From Paraglaciecola mesophila (GTDB taxonomy: Bacteria; Pseudomonadota; Gammaproteobacteria; Enterobacterales; Alteromonadaceae), in assembly GCF_009906955.1 (NCBI RefSeq), contig NZ_CP047656.1, positions 2,249,501 to 2,313,500 on the forward strand: a DNA stretch of 64,000 nucleotides, given 5' to 3'. How positions within the stretch are numbered: position 1 is the stretch's first letter; every line of letters begins with the position of its first letter. Under the pieces are notes generated by a model, which worked only from the letters and a program-made list of their open reading frames with translations, had not been told where the DNA came from and ran no database searches. Made by a program: the position numbers and the translations under genes. Below are positions 29,225 to 37,563 of this stretch, in pieces.

Positions 29225-29889
29225 TGGACTGTACAAAGCGAACGCCTATGCCTAACCGAAAAACCCACACGCTTTATCAACAACTTAAAAAAGATATAGT
29301 GCAAGGTAAGTTGCCAGAAAAACAGGCCTTAAAACAAGCCCAACTTGCTGAACGCTATGGCGTGAGCCGTATTCCCATTCGGGATGCTATACAACGGCTG
29401 AAAAATGAAGGTTGGCTAGTAGAGCATGGAAAATCCAGTGTAATGTTACGCCCGTTGAACGCAGATGACGCCCAAGATTTATATTTAATGCGCATGCATC
29501 TTGAGCCAATGTTGTTAGCCCACGCTGCACCGCATATCAATTTTGAAACGCTAGGCAAAGCTCGTGACATTCTGCTGCAACTGCAAGGGATTTCCCCTGA
29601 CGATATACTATTAAACGGTGAACTTAATTGGCAATTTCATCGCTGTTTGTACGCACCAGCGAACCGTGCGGCGCTGTTTGACACCATAGCTCACTTGCAT
29701 TTGTTATGCGCCAGATATATAGGTTTTCATGAAACGGAACTCGCCTATTTTAACCGCAGCCAAGATGAGCATGATGCTTTGCTAAACGCATTGTCAGCTA
29801 ACCAGTACGAAAGAGCCGGAGACATACTCAGTCAGCATATTCAAATCGCGGGAGAACAACTGGTCAAATATCTTATACAAAGGTATTAA
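29224..29889 (+). CDS. GntR-family regulator, FCD subfamily
   Basis: 221 residues. The winged HTH spans about 12-78 (LYQQLKKDIVQGKLPEKQAL, AERYGVSRIPIRDAIQRLKNEGWL). The C-terminal all-helical FCD effector domain (about 85-215) contains LYLMRMHLEPMLLAHAAPHI, NWQFHRCLY and HLLCARYIGFHE, including metal/ligand-binding His residues. The start codon overlaps the benE stop (TAATG), so translation is probably coupled; MPNRK eight codons on is an alternative start. It most likely represses benE and itself through the palindromes at 28001-28030. Confidence 0.9.
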   Translation: MDCTKRTPMPNRKTHTLYQQLKKDIVQGKLPEKQALKQAQLAERYGVSRIPIRDAIQRLKNEGWLVEHGKSSVMLRPLNADDAQDLYLMRMHLEPMLLAHAAPHINFETLGKARDILLQLQGISPDDILLNGELNWQFHRCLYAPANRAALFDTIAHLHLLCARYIGFHETELAYFNRSQDEHDALLNALSANQYERAGDILSQHIQIAGEQLVKYLIQRY

Positions 29890-30023
29890 AGCAGCTGTTA
29901 CTTTTTCCATCAATTTACGGTAAATTGTTCGCCTAATAGCAATAAATTTACGTTGCGGTTTGCTTCTTAAGGTGTGTTAGGCAGACTAAAAACAAAAAAT
30001 TAATTCACCGATTTAGGATAAGA

Positions 30024-32066
30024 GTGACGGATACTTCTACCGATTTACGTGCACTAAACAATCAGGATGCTGCTAAATTGCTTTACAGTAATACAGGTGC
30101 AGCCTGTTTTATAACGCTTGCGTCAAGTAGTGTACTTGCGTTTGGCTTTGCTAATCCAGAGATTCATTTGATTAAGCAAGCATGGTGGTTGTGTATGTTA
30201 GTGGTGTTAGTATTACGCTTTTTAGACGGCCTTTATTGGCGGCGAGTCATAAAACCCAAGCGAGACTTCGACGGCGAAGCAGCACAAATACGCTTTGGTA
30301 TAGGCTGTATTGCCACTGCAATTATTTGGACCACCTTACCATTACTCACCTTCTCCCATGTGACTTTGCTTGAGTTCTCTGTCATGATCATCGTTTTATC
30401 TTCCATGGCAGCTGGAGGGCAATCAGTCTTAGCAGCCAATGCGCGAATTTCTATCTCCTATGCACTGATACTCCTAGTACCTATTTCTATCTTGGGTGTT
30501 ATTTCTAATGAAGATTATCGAGTGATGCTCGGCGGCTTAGGTTTAGTCTTCAGTATTGGCTTGGTTTTTACCTATTCTAAAGCGGTCAGGTTCACCCTTG
30601 ACTCCATCAATACCAGAAATATGAACATGACGATGAGTGAGCAACTTCGTCAAGAAAAACAACAATTAGACAAGGTCAATCGAGAGCTCAGTGACGCTTA
30701 CGACAAACTCAATATTGTTAATAATACTCTTGAAGAACAAGTCAGTAAGCGAACAGAAAAAATAGCCCAACTGTCTTATTTAGACCCTTTGACCCAGTTA
30801 ATGAATCGTAAAGCCTTTACTCAAACCTTAGATAAGTTAGCCATTAGAGCGAAACAAAGTAACAGCGAATTGGCTTTGTTGTTTATCGATCTCGATGGCT
30901 TTAAAAAAATCAATGACACCATGGGCCACCAAGTCGGTGACAGCGTTTTACAAGAAGTAACCCGCCGCATCAGTGCGTTCTCAGATGATAATAAAATCGG
31001 ACGCTGGACGGGCGATGAGTTTTTAGTCGCCCTGCCCTACAGTGACGCACCGACCGCTAAAGCGATCGCAAGCGCCATCATTACCAGTATTTCTCAAGCA
31101 ATTTCAGTAAACAACAATAGCGTGCATTTAGGGGCAACCGTTGGCATTGCGATGTGTCCAGAACACAGCACCAAAGCCACTGAGTTAATTCAGTTTGCGG
31201 ACTTAGTTATGAGTGAGCAAAAGGTCACGCCAAATCGCACACCTGTGATATTCAGCAATGAATTACAACAAAGAGTCATTGACACGCAAGCCATTCTAGA
31301 AGGGTTACAGCAAGCGACCGCACGACGTCAGCTTTACCTATGCTACCAACCGATCGTTTCTGCTAAAGACAGTTCATTTTGCGCGTTTGAAGCGCTATTA
31401 CGCTGGGATTTTGATGGTCGGTTTATCGGCCCAGACCAGTTTATTCCATTAGCTGAAAAATCAGGGCTAATTAAAGAAATAGGCGCTTGGGTACTCAACA
31501 GAGCCTGCATGGACGCAAGTCAGTGGCAATACGCCCATAACGCAGCCGTTTCAGTGAATGTATCGATTATTCAGCTAATGGATGATAGCTTTATTCGGGC
31601 GTTAGACAATGCCCTTCGCAGCAGCGGGCTAGCCCCTGAGCGTCTGCATCTGGAGATCACTGAATCTATTTTTGTCGATAACAAAATTAAAATTAAACAA
31701 CAGCTCGAAGCAATTCAGGCCCGCAAAGTTCATGTGTCTATTGATGACTTTGGTACAGGTTATTCATCCCTGTCTCAATTGCAGACTTTGTCTGTTAATC
31801 AGGTCAAAATCGATAAGTCGTTTATCGACAATATGCATCACAACGGCGAAGCCATTATCCGCGCAACCTTGTTTATCGCCAGTGAGCTTAACTGTAAAAC
31901 CGTCGCAGAGGGGGTTGAAACCCTTGAGCAAGCGCTCGCCTTAAAAGCCATGGGTGTGGATTACTTACAAGGGTTTTATTTTGCAAAACCCATGCGCAAC
32001 GCTCAGCTAATCGATTGGCAAAATCCGATAACCGATATAACAACGCCGTCTGCACAAGCGAAATAG
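30024..32066 (+). CDS. Membrane GGDEF-EAL protein, probable c-di-GMP phosphodiesterase
   Basis: 680 residues from a GTG start preceded by AGGATAAGA. Residues about 25-190 contain six hydrophobic segments (a membrane sensor), and 200-245 form a coiled coil. The GGDEF domain (about 248-410) has TGDEF at 329-333 in place of GGDEF, so cyclase activity is doubtful, although the metal and turn residues remain. The EAL domain (about 425-665) is intact: EALLRW at 456-461, EITES near 544, DDFGTGYSS at 574-582, KIDKSF and the C-terminal AEGVET. I infer c-di-GMP hydrolysis, possibly tuned by GTP binding to the GGDEF part. Confidence 0.9.
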   Translation: MTDTSTDLRALNNQDAAKLLYSNTGAACFITLASSSVLAFGFANPEIHLIKQAWWLCMLVVLVLRFLDGLYWRRVIKPKRDFDGEAAQIRFGIGCIATAIIWTTLPLLTFSHVTLLEFSVMIIVLSSMAAGGQSVLAANARISISYALILLVPISILGVISNEDYRVMLGGLGLVFSIGLVFTYSKAVRFTLDSINTRNMNMTMSEQLRQEKQQLDKVNRELSDAYDKLNIVNNTLEEQVSKRTEKIAQLSYLDPLTQLMNRKAFTQTLDKLAIRAKQSNSELALLFIDLDGFKKINDTMGHQVGDSVLQEVTRRISAFSDDNKIGRWTGDEFLVALPYSDAPTAKAIASAIITSISQAISVNNNSVHLGATVGIAMCPEHSTKATELIQFADLVMSEQKVTPNRTPVIFSNELQQRVIDTQAILEGLQQATARRQLYLCYQPIVSAKDSSFCAFEALLRWDFDGRFIGPDQFIPLAEKSGLIKEIGAWVLNRACMDASQWQYAHNAAVSVNVSIIQLMDDSFIRALDNALRSSGLAPERLHLEITESIFVDNKIKIKQQLEAIQARKVHVSIDDFGTGYSSLSQLQTLSVNQVKIDKSFIDNMHHNGEAIIRATLFIASELNCKTVAEGVETLEQALALKAMGVDYLQGFYFAKPMRNAQLIDWQNPITDITTPSAQAK

Positions 32067-32160
32067 CATTTGGGAGCTTACATTAACCTTGATATCCGCT
32101 AACATAGCCTGACAATAATAACGCACAGCAAGCGCACTGCTTATCAGGATCCCTCGTTTC

Positions 32161-32745
32161 ATGGCCCAGCTCTATTTTTACTACTCTGCAATGAATGCAG
32201 GTAAATCTACCTCGTTACTTCAATCAGCTTATAACTACAAAGAGCGTGGCATGCGCGCTGCCATTTTTACCGCTGCCTTAGACGACCGATTCGGTATAGG
32301 CAAAGTGGCCTCGCGCATTGGATTAGAAGCCAGTGCACACCTTTTTAACAGCACCAGTGACTTACAAGAGCAAATATCGACTTTGCATAGCGACAAGAAA
32401 TTAGATTGTGTTTTTATCGACGAAGCTCAGTTTTTAAATAAACAGCAAGTACAGCAACTCGTATCTGTAGTCGATGATTTAGATATTCCCGTTTTGGCTT
32501 ATGGCCTGAGAACTGACTTTGTAGGGGAGACCTTCGAAGGTAGCCGCTATTTAATGGCTTGGGCCGATAAACTCATCGAGCTAAAAACCATTTGTCACTG
32601 CGGGCGAAAGGCGACCTTTGTGGTGCGCTTGGATGAACACGGTTGCGCAGCAAAAGAAGGCGCGCAAGTGGAAGTCGGCGGCAACGACCGATATGAATCT
32701 ATGTGTCGCAAGCACTTCAAAGCCCTTGTTTGGGATCAGGCTTAG
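32161..32745 (+). CDS. tdk: Thymidine kinase (type II)
   Basis: 194 residues. The P-loop SAMNAGKST is at 9-17, the Walker B-like FIDEAQF near 84-90, and the flexible lasso region [19 protein letters not shown] follows. Zn-binding cysteines occur in [10 protein letters not shown]; the usual second pair is partly visible as a single later Cys in YESMCRKHF. It phosphorylates thymidine in the salvage pathway. It is monocistronic and converges on ilvH, sharing a bidirectional terminator. Confidence 0.95.
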   Translation: MAQLYFYYSAMNAGKSTSLLQSAYNYKERGMRAAIFTAALDDRFGIGKVASRIGLEASAHLFNSTSDLQEQISTLHSDKKLDCVFIDEAQFLNKQQVQQLVSVVDDLDIPVLAYGLRTDFVGETFEGSRYLMAWADKLIELKTICHCGRKATFVVRLDEHGCAAKEGAQVEVGGNDRYESMCRKHFKALVWDQA

Positions 32746-32771
32746 CAAGTAATACCATATATTCACGGCAC

Positions 32772-32800
32772 AAAAAAAGGCTCATATTTGAGCCTTTTTT
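32772..32800. terminator. Bidirectional terminator between tdk and ilvH
   Basis: AAAAAAAGGCTCA and TGAGCCTTTTTT form an A/T-flanked stem over a TATT-type loop, giving a T run in either direction between two convergent genes. Confidence 0.85.
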
Positions 32801-32817
32801 ACATGTGGGATTACCCT

Positions 32818-33315
32818 TTACGGACGTAGTGCTTTATCACCACGGGCTAGACCACATATACCGGTGCGTGACGCCTCAATGATTTCAGTACTTTGAGCAA
32901 GTACATTCGCAAAGGCATCTAACTTGTCACTCGTGCCTGTTACTTGAATGGTATAGTTGTTTAGGTCCACATCAATGATCTGTGCACGGAAAATATCCAC
33001 ATTGCGGTTCACTTCTGCACGAACGAGTTCACTACGAGTAGCGACCTTAATCAACATAAGTTCCCGCTCAACATGACTACCATTGGTGAGGTCAGTTACT
33101 TTAAGCACATCAATCAGCTTATTCACCTGCTTAGTGATTTGCTCGATAACTTTGTCGTCAGCTTGAGTTGTAATAGTCAGTCGAGACAAACTTTTGTCGT
33201 CGGTTGCCGCAACACATAAGGAATCAACGTTATAACCACGCTGAGAAAACACACCCACAATACGTGATAAAGCACCTGGGGCGTTTTCCATTAACACTGA
33301 AATAATACGTTTCAT
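32818..33315 (-). CDS. ilvH: Acetolactate synthase small (regulatory) subunit
   Basis: 165 residues. The N-terminal ACT domain (about 4-76) has the valine-binding NAPGALSRIVGVFSQRGYNVDSL segment at 11-33, and the second domain includes ELMLIKVATRSELVRAE and VTGTSDKLDAF. It makes the large subunit active and sensitive to valine feedback. Its ATG overlaps the ilvI stop by one base. Both genes are on the minus strand and read from the ilvI promoter. Confidence 0.95.
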   Translation of the reverse strand: MKRIISVLMENAPGALSRIVGVFSQRGYNVDSLCVAATDDKSLSRLTITTQADDKVIEQITKQVNKLIDVLKVTDLTNGSHVERELMLIKVATRSELVRAEVNRNVDIFRAQIIDVDLNNYTIQVTGTSDKLDAFANVLAQSTEIIEASRTGICGLARGDKALRP

Positions 33316-35033
33316 TATGTACGCTCCGTTTTGCTTAATCTCATATCATCCATAGCGCCGAATTTAATTTGCATTGGGTATACATGTTCGTTTTGATCTA
33401 CGGCGATATCCATAAAGACCAAACGATCCTTCTCTGCAAAACAACGCTCCATGGCCGCGTCTAATTCATCAGGATGCTCAACACGAATACCAATATGACC
33501 ATATGCTTCGGCAAGTTTAACGAAATCAGGCATTGAATCCATGTAAGAACTTGAGTAACGGCTCTTATAGTTCATGTCTTGCCATTGGCGAACCATGCCC
33601 AGTGCGCGGTTATTCAATGAAATAATTTTAATCGGTAACTTATATTGCAAGCACGTCGACAGCTCTTGGATATTCATTTGAATACTGCCGTCTCCAGTAA
33701 TAACCACTGAAGTCGCATCACGATGGGCCATTTGTACACCCATAGCAGCAGGCAAGCCAAAGCCCATGGTGCCCAAACCGCCTGAGTTGATCCAGCGACG
33801 GGGCTTGGCAAACGGATAATATAATGCAGCAAACATCTGGTGTTGACCTACATCTGAGCTCAAGTAAGCGTCACCATTGGTATGCTTGTAAACCGATTGA
33901 ATGACTTCTTGTGGCTTGATGAGTTTGTCGTCTTTCTTAAAGTCTAAACAGTTGCGTCCGCGCCATTGTTCAATTTGCTCCCACCAATCAGCTAATTTAT
34001 CCTTTTGCTTAGCCGTATCAATATCACCCATTTGCGCAAGTAACTGCTTGGCGACTTGATCAACACTGCCCACGACAGGCACATGCACAGCAACTGTTTT
34101 AGAAATAGAAGCAGGGTCAATATCTACATGAATAATGGTTGCATGGGGACAAAACTTTTCAACATTATTGGTAACCCGGTCATCGAAACGTGCCCCTAAC
34201 GCTAATATACAATCCGCGTTATGCATCGCTTTATTTGATTCTAATGTACCGTGCATTCCCAACATACCTAGGCTTTGCTCATGCACGCCAGAAAATGCAC
34301 CCAGCCCCATCAAAGTAGAGGTAACAGGCAAGTTTAGTTTCTCAGCGATTTCAGTGACCAACTCACTGGCTTGGGCAGCAATAGCACCGCCGCCTACATA
34401 TAAAATAGGACGCTTGGCTTCAAGCAACACTTTCGATGCTTTCTTAATTTGCTTACTGTGACCCTTAAGTGTTGGGTTGTAAGAGCGCATAGTGACATCT
34501 TCAGGGAACTGATACGGATGCTCTTCAAGTACATTAACTATGTCTTTTGGCAAATCGACGACCACAGGACCAGGACGCCCAGTGTTGGCAATATAATAAG
34601 CTTTAGCGATAGCTTCAGGAATATCGACAGCGCGCTTAACGAGGAAACTGTGTTTAACCACAGGGCGCGAACAACCGACCATATCGGTTTCTTGGAAAGC
34701 GTCTTCGCCAATATGCATTGAAGGCACTTGACCAGACAAGATAACCATTGGAATGGAATCCATATACGCAGTGGCAATACCCGTTAGCGTATTGGTAGCA
34801 CCGGGGCCAGACGTGACCAACACAGTGCCTGTAACACCTGTAGAACGGGCATAACCATCCGCCATGTGCGCAGCGCCTTGCTCGTGGCGAACCAGCACGT
34901 GTTCTACATCTTCTTGCGCGTACAATGCATCATATATATCTAAAACGGCTCCACCGGGATAACCGAATACGTGCTTAACCCCAAGGTCTTTTAGGGTTCG
35001 CACAACCATTGCGGCGCCTGACATCATTTCCAT
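33315..35033 (-). CDS. ilvI: Acetolactate synthase large (catalytic) subunit
   Basis: 572 residues with three ThDP-enzyme domains. The catalytic Glu51 is in [16 protein letters not shown], the FAD-binding middle domain contains [12 protein letters not shown] and LGMLGMHGT, and the ThDP/Mg motif begins at [12 protein letters not shown] near 440-451 and ends around [11 protein letters not shown]. It condenses pyruvate with pyruvate or 2-ketobutyrate in branched-chain amino acid synthesis. IlvI and IlvB/IlvG types cannot be separated with certainty by eye; the ilvH-like partner favours ilvI. An AGGAGA ribosome site precedes the start. Confidence 0.94.
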   Translation of the reverse strand: MEMMSGAAMVVRTLKDLGVKHVFGYPGGAVLDIYDALYAQEDVEHVLVRHEQGAAHMADGYARSTGVTGTVLVTSGPGATNTLTGIATAYMDSIPMVILSGQVPSMHIGEDAFQETDMVGCSRPVVKHSFLVKRAVDIPEAIAKAYYIANTGRPGPVVVDLPKDIVNVLEEHPYQFPEDVTMRSYNPTLKGHSKQIKKASKVLLEAKRPILYVGGGAIAAQASELVTEIAEKLNLPVTSTLMGLGAFSGVHEQSLGMLGMHGTLESNKAMHNADCILALGARFDDRVTNNVEKFCPHATIIHVDIDPASISKTVAVHVPVVGSVDQVAKQLLAQMGDIDTAKQKDKLADWWEQIEQWRGRNCLDFKKDDKLIKPQEVIQSVYKHTNGDAYLSSDVGQHQMFAALYYPFAKPRRWINSGGLGTMGFGLPAAMGVQMAHRDATSVVITGDGSIQMNIQELSTCLQYKLPIKIISLNNRALGMVRQWQDMNYKSRYSSSYMDSMPDFVKLAEAYGHIGIRVEHPDELDAAMERCFAEKDRLVFMDIAVDQNEHVYPMQIKFGAMDDMRLSKTERT

Positions 35034-35153
35034 CGGCTACTCTCCTAAAAAGTTGTTAAAAAAAAGGTTTCGGCACAATATCGCTACCAAACGAACGAAA
35101 ACTATACTTGAGCGAAGAGGAAGATTAAACAGGAAATGCAATAAAAGTGAGAT

Positions 35154-35187
35154 ATATATCCCAATATAGCAATATATTAGGATATAT
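35154..35187 (-). repeat. Long AT-rich inverted repeat upstream of ilvI
   Basis: Two 15-nt arms flank GCAA; in minus-strand RNA all 15 positions pair (one G-U). It lies about 120 bp before the ilvI start, between ilvI and the DUF413 gene, where an Lrp-like or other regulatory region would be expected. Confidence 0.55.
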
Positions 35188-35253
35188 CTTTCGATTTACA
35201 GGGTAAGATTCATTTAAATAGGATAATTTTACGAATTTCAGACTGAAATAAGG

Positions 35254-35622
35254 TTAATCATCCAGTTCAATTTCTAAGTCACTATCTTCAGACATGTCAT
35301 CGTCATTACTCTGAGTTGGCGGTCTACTACCGTAAATATTACCAAGTTTAGGCCGATGTATGCGCTTATCATACTTAGACCATGCTTTTTCAGCGATCGT
35401 ACTGGGGTCTTTTTCCCCCTTGGCCACGGCTAAAAATGAGATATCTTCTTCACATTCAGGTTCAATTCGGCCATCAAGCAAGGCAGTAATTAAACAACCA
35501 TATTGGCTCAGTGCTTTACTTTCAGAAATTGAAAAGTCACCTGAACGTGAAAAACCATAAGGATAGTTTTTAGGATCGCTAAAAACACGTTGAAACATCG
35601 ATGCTCTTGAAAGTTGTGCCAT
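35254..35622 (-). CDS. maoP: DUF413 protein, MaoP (YifE) homologue
   Basis: 122 residues. From residue 10 the sequence tracks E. coli MaoP/YifE: FSDPKNYPYGFSRSGDFSISE, LSQYG, LLDGRIEPECEEDISFLAVAKGEKDPSTIAEKAWSKYDKRIHRPK in pieces, and an acidic tail. In E. coli MaoP works with one chromosomal site, maoS, to organise the Ori macrodomain. The domain match is clear; that it does the same job here is inference. Overlapping arrangements with neighbours are absent and it appears monocistronic. A TTGGC/GCCAA palindrome lies 42 bp upstream of its start. Confidence 0.82.
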   Translation of the reverse strand: MAQLSRASMFQRVFSDPKNYPYGFSRSGDFSISESKALSQYGCLITALLDGRIEPECEEDISFLAVAKGEKDPSTIAEKAWSKYDKRIHRPKLGNIYGSRPPTQSNDDDMSEDSDLEIELDD

Positions 35623-35663
35623 GATGGCATCCCCAAATTAAATTAAGTGAAAGACTAAAATGT

Positions 35664-35677
35664 TTGGCTAGTGCCAA
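35664..35677. promoter_or_regulatory. Palindrome upstream of the maoP homologue
   Basis: TTGGC-TAGT-GCCAA, a perfect 5-bp inverted repeat with a 4-bp spacer, 42 bp before the DUF413 start. It could be a regulator operator or a maoS-like site; I cannot recall the maoS sequence well enough to compare them. Confidence 0.35.
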
Positions 35678-35822
35678 CCTGCTTTATAATTTAAATCCGA
35701 AATCTGTCAATATTTTTCCTAAGATTTTATATACGATTTTTTTCCGAAAAATAACCTTTCAAATACTATTGTTTCTATGGAATTTATATGACAATCATTT
35801 AGGCGCAACGGACAAGGTATTT

Positions 35823-36314
35823 TTACGACCGTTTCGGTACCCATGCCCAGATCATTTCACACACAACAGGTTCAATGCCGGTTTCATCGGTCACCTTAAC
35901 TTGTACGTTAATTTCCCCTTTTTCTTGTTCGCAAAGCAACTTAATTTGCTCGTCTGTTAACTCAGCGACGGCCTTCATGTCTCCTGTGGCCCGCTTGACG
36001 TAATTTAGATTCATACACTTAATCAGCGGTAGTTTATCTCCAGGCAAATTAATCCCCACAATAAACCCTGTGGCTGACTCAGCTAATAAAGCCATCGCCG
36101 CAGCGTGCACACTGCCAATATGGTTTTGTACTTTCTTGCGATTCTTCATTCGGTATTCGACCTGTTGGCCGTCCGTTGCCACAACATCGATACTGGTTGT
36201 GCCGGCAAGTTTAACCTTATGGCGAAAGACTTTCGTCATTAAGAATGCGCTAATCGGCGCAGGATATTGGTTTACTTTTTCAACGAACTTTTTAAGGGGA
36301 TTAGAAGCAGACAT
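35823..36314 (-). CDS. DUF4442 hotdog-fold protein, putative thioesterase-like
   Basis: 163 residues from ATG 36314, preceded by AGGTGA. An upstream in-frame ATG at 36380 would run through the operator and is unlikely. The sequence fits DUF4442: NPLKKFVEKVNQYPAPISAF, RMKNRKKVQNHIGSVHAAAMALLAESATGF near 56-85, then PLIKCMNLNYVKRATGDMKA. DUF4442 belongs to the hotdog superfamily with acyl-CoA thioesterases. A FadR-type operator directly before the start supports a fatty-acid-related role. Catalysis is not proven. Confidence 0.82.
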   Translation of the reverse strand: MSASNPLKKFVEKVNQYPAPISAFLMTKVFRHKVKLAGTTSIDVVATDGQQVEYRMKNRKKVQNHIGSVHAAAMALLAESATGFIVGINLPGDKLPLIKCMNLNYVKRATGDMKAVAELTDEQIKLLCEQEKGEINVQVKVTDETGIEPVVCEMIWAWVPKRS

Positions 36315-36327
36315 GTTGTCACCTGTT

Positions 36328-36344
36328 ATCTGGTTTGACCAGAT
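36328..36344. promoter_or_regulatory. FadR-type operator before the DUF4442 gene
   Basis: ATCTGGTTTGACCAGAT differs only in the central bases from the E. coli fadBA FadR site as I remember it. Outer arms ATCTGGT/ACCAGAT are a perfect 7-bp inverted repeat. It lies 13 bp before the DUF4442 start codon, a position where bound repressor would block expression. Confidence 0.72.
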
Positions 36345-36462
36345 GACAGTGTGCCAACAAGATTTACAAGTTACAAACAATTAATAAATCAAATAAGTAA
36401 TGTATAAAAAGGGGTTAGTGAGAGTGTTAGTGAGAATGAGCAAAATAGTGAGGTTAACCAGC

Positions 36463-36485
36463 CCCCCCTAAGCACTGCTGGGGGG
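36463..36485 (-). terminator. GC-rich hairpin downstream of the DUF1244 gene
   Basis: CCCCCC and GGGGGG pair over an 11-nt loop in the gap after the DUF1244 gene. There is no T run, so termination is uncertain. Confidence 0.3.
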
Positions 36486-36507
36486 AGCGGTCAGTCTCGT
36501 CGGCTAT

Positions 36508-36807
36508 TTAACCGCAAGGATTCTGACGTTTTTCAAATGCCTCTAGTTGTTCAGGTGTGGCGGGGGTTTGATATTTTGCTTTCCATTCAGCGAACGGCAT
36601 CCCGTAAATGGCTTCTCTTGCTTGGTCGTAATCTATCTCAACGCCCTGCTCTTTTGCACCGGCCATGTACCATTTAGACAGACAATTACGGCAAAAATCA
36701 GCCAAAATCATCAAATCGATATTCTGTACATCTTTGTTCTCATCCAAATGCTTCACAAGTTGACGAAATGCAGCGGCTTGCGCTTGTGTTTGCTGTTCTG
36801 GTGTCAT
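36508..36807 (-). CDS. DUF1244 family protein
   Basis: 99 residues. The core IDLMILADFCRNCLSKWYMAGAKEQG, here given as residues 30-55, and the following DYDQAREAIYGMPFAEWKAKYQ match the DUF1244 family of small conserved proteobacterial proteins. Two close cysteines (FCRNCLSKW) may bind metal. Function is unknown. It lies 33 nt after the GST gene on the same strand, so the two may be co-transcribed. Confidence 0.82.
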   Translation of the reverse strand: MTPEQQTQAQAAAFRQLVKHLDENKDVQNIDLMILADFCRNCLSKWYMAGAKEQGVEIDYDQAREAIYGMPFAEWKAKYQTPATPEQLEAFEKRQNPCG

Positions 36808-36840
36808 AATTTACCTTTATATTCATCGCAAAAATGCAGA

Positions 36841-37428
36841 CTACATTCTGGGGTCAGTTGCCGTGACTTCAATGCGTTGGGTGTTTTCCTGATGAAAATT
36901 AAGCAATGCGCGTAAACCTTTTAAATTGTGCAGATTTCTAAACTCTATCCAATCGATCAAGCTAAACAAGCAGATAGCTGGGTAGTGCCAACGATCGAAC
37001 AACCCTTCTTGTACTTGTTCATCCAATTCGGCGAGAACATTATTCACACGCTCTTTTTGTAGTTTAAAAAACAACTTGTCGGTATCGGCAACCACATCAG
37101 ACTGAGACAACTGGAACATTTGCACTAAGCTGTCGTTAACCGCATCAATGAGGGTTAGTTGGTTTTCTTGAGGCCAACTTAGCGCCGGAAAGTCATGCTG
37201 TTCACATAGGTAACGAAATATCACGCGTGAATCATAGAGAATGGCGCTCTTACCTTGATCTATATACTCTAGCGCCGGTACTTTCATAGCTGGATTTTTG
37301 GTAATTAAAATTTCACGCCCAGCCTGTTCATATATGTTCATATTCACAAATTCATGCTCAATATTTGCCAGCCAGATACGTAAACGGCGCACATAAGGAG
37401 AAGTAGTGGAGCCATATAGCTTGTACAT
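36841..37428 (-). CDS. Glutathione S-transferase family protein
   Basis: 195 residues. The N-terminal thioredoxin-like domain (1-80) opens with YKLYGSTTSPYVRRLRIW and includes KVPALEYIDQG and AILYDSRVIFRYL, where the cis-Pro and the SR/DS glutathione-contact positions are seen. The helical C-terminal domain follows (about 90-190, with WHYPAICLFSLIDWIEFR). Substrate is unknown. It precedes the DUF1244 gene on the same strand. Confidence 0.88.
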   Translation of the reverse strand: MYKLYGSTTSPYVRRLRIWLANIEHEFVNMNIYEQAGREILITKNPAMKVPALEYIDQGKSAILYDSRVIFRYLCEQHDFPALSWPQENQLTLIDAVNDSLVQMFQLSQSDVVADTDKLFFKLQKERVNNVLAELDEQVQEGLFDRWHYPAICLFSLIDWIEFRNLHNLKGLRALLNFHQENTQRIEVTATDPRM

Positions 37429-37563
37429 ATAAATACCCTTACAGAATAAATTGATGACTAAATAATAGCGGAAAAAAAGATTGAACTTTAGTCTAATGCG
37501 AAAGTAAAAAGTTCCTAGCTGGCCATGCTTTAAAACTCATTATTAAAGCATGACCTATAGCAA

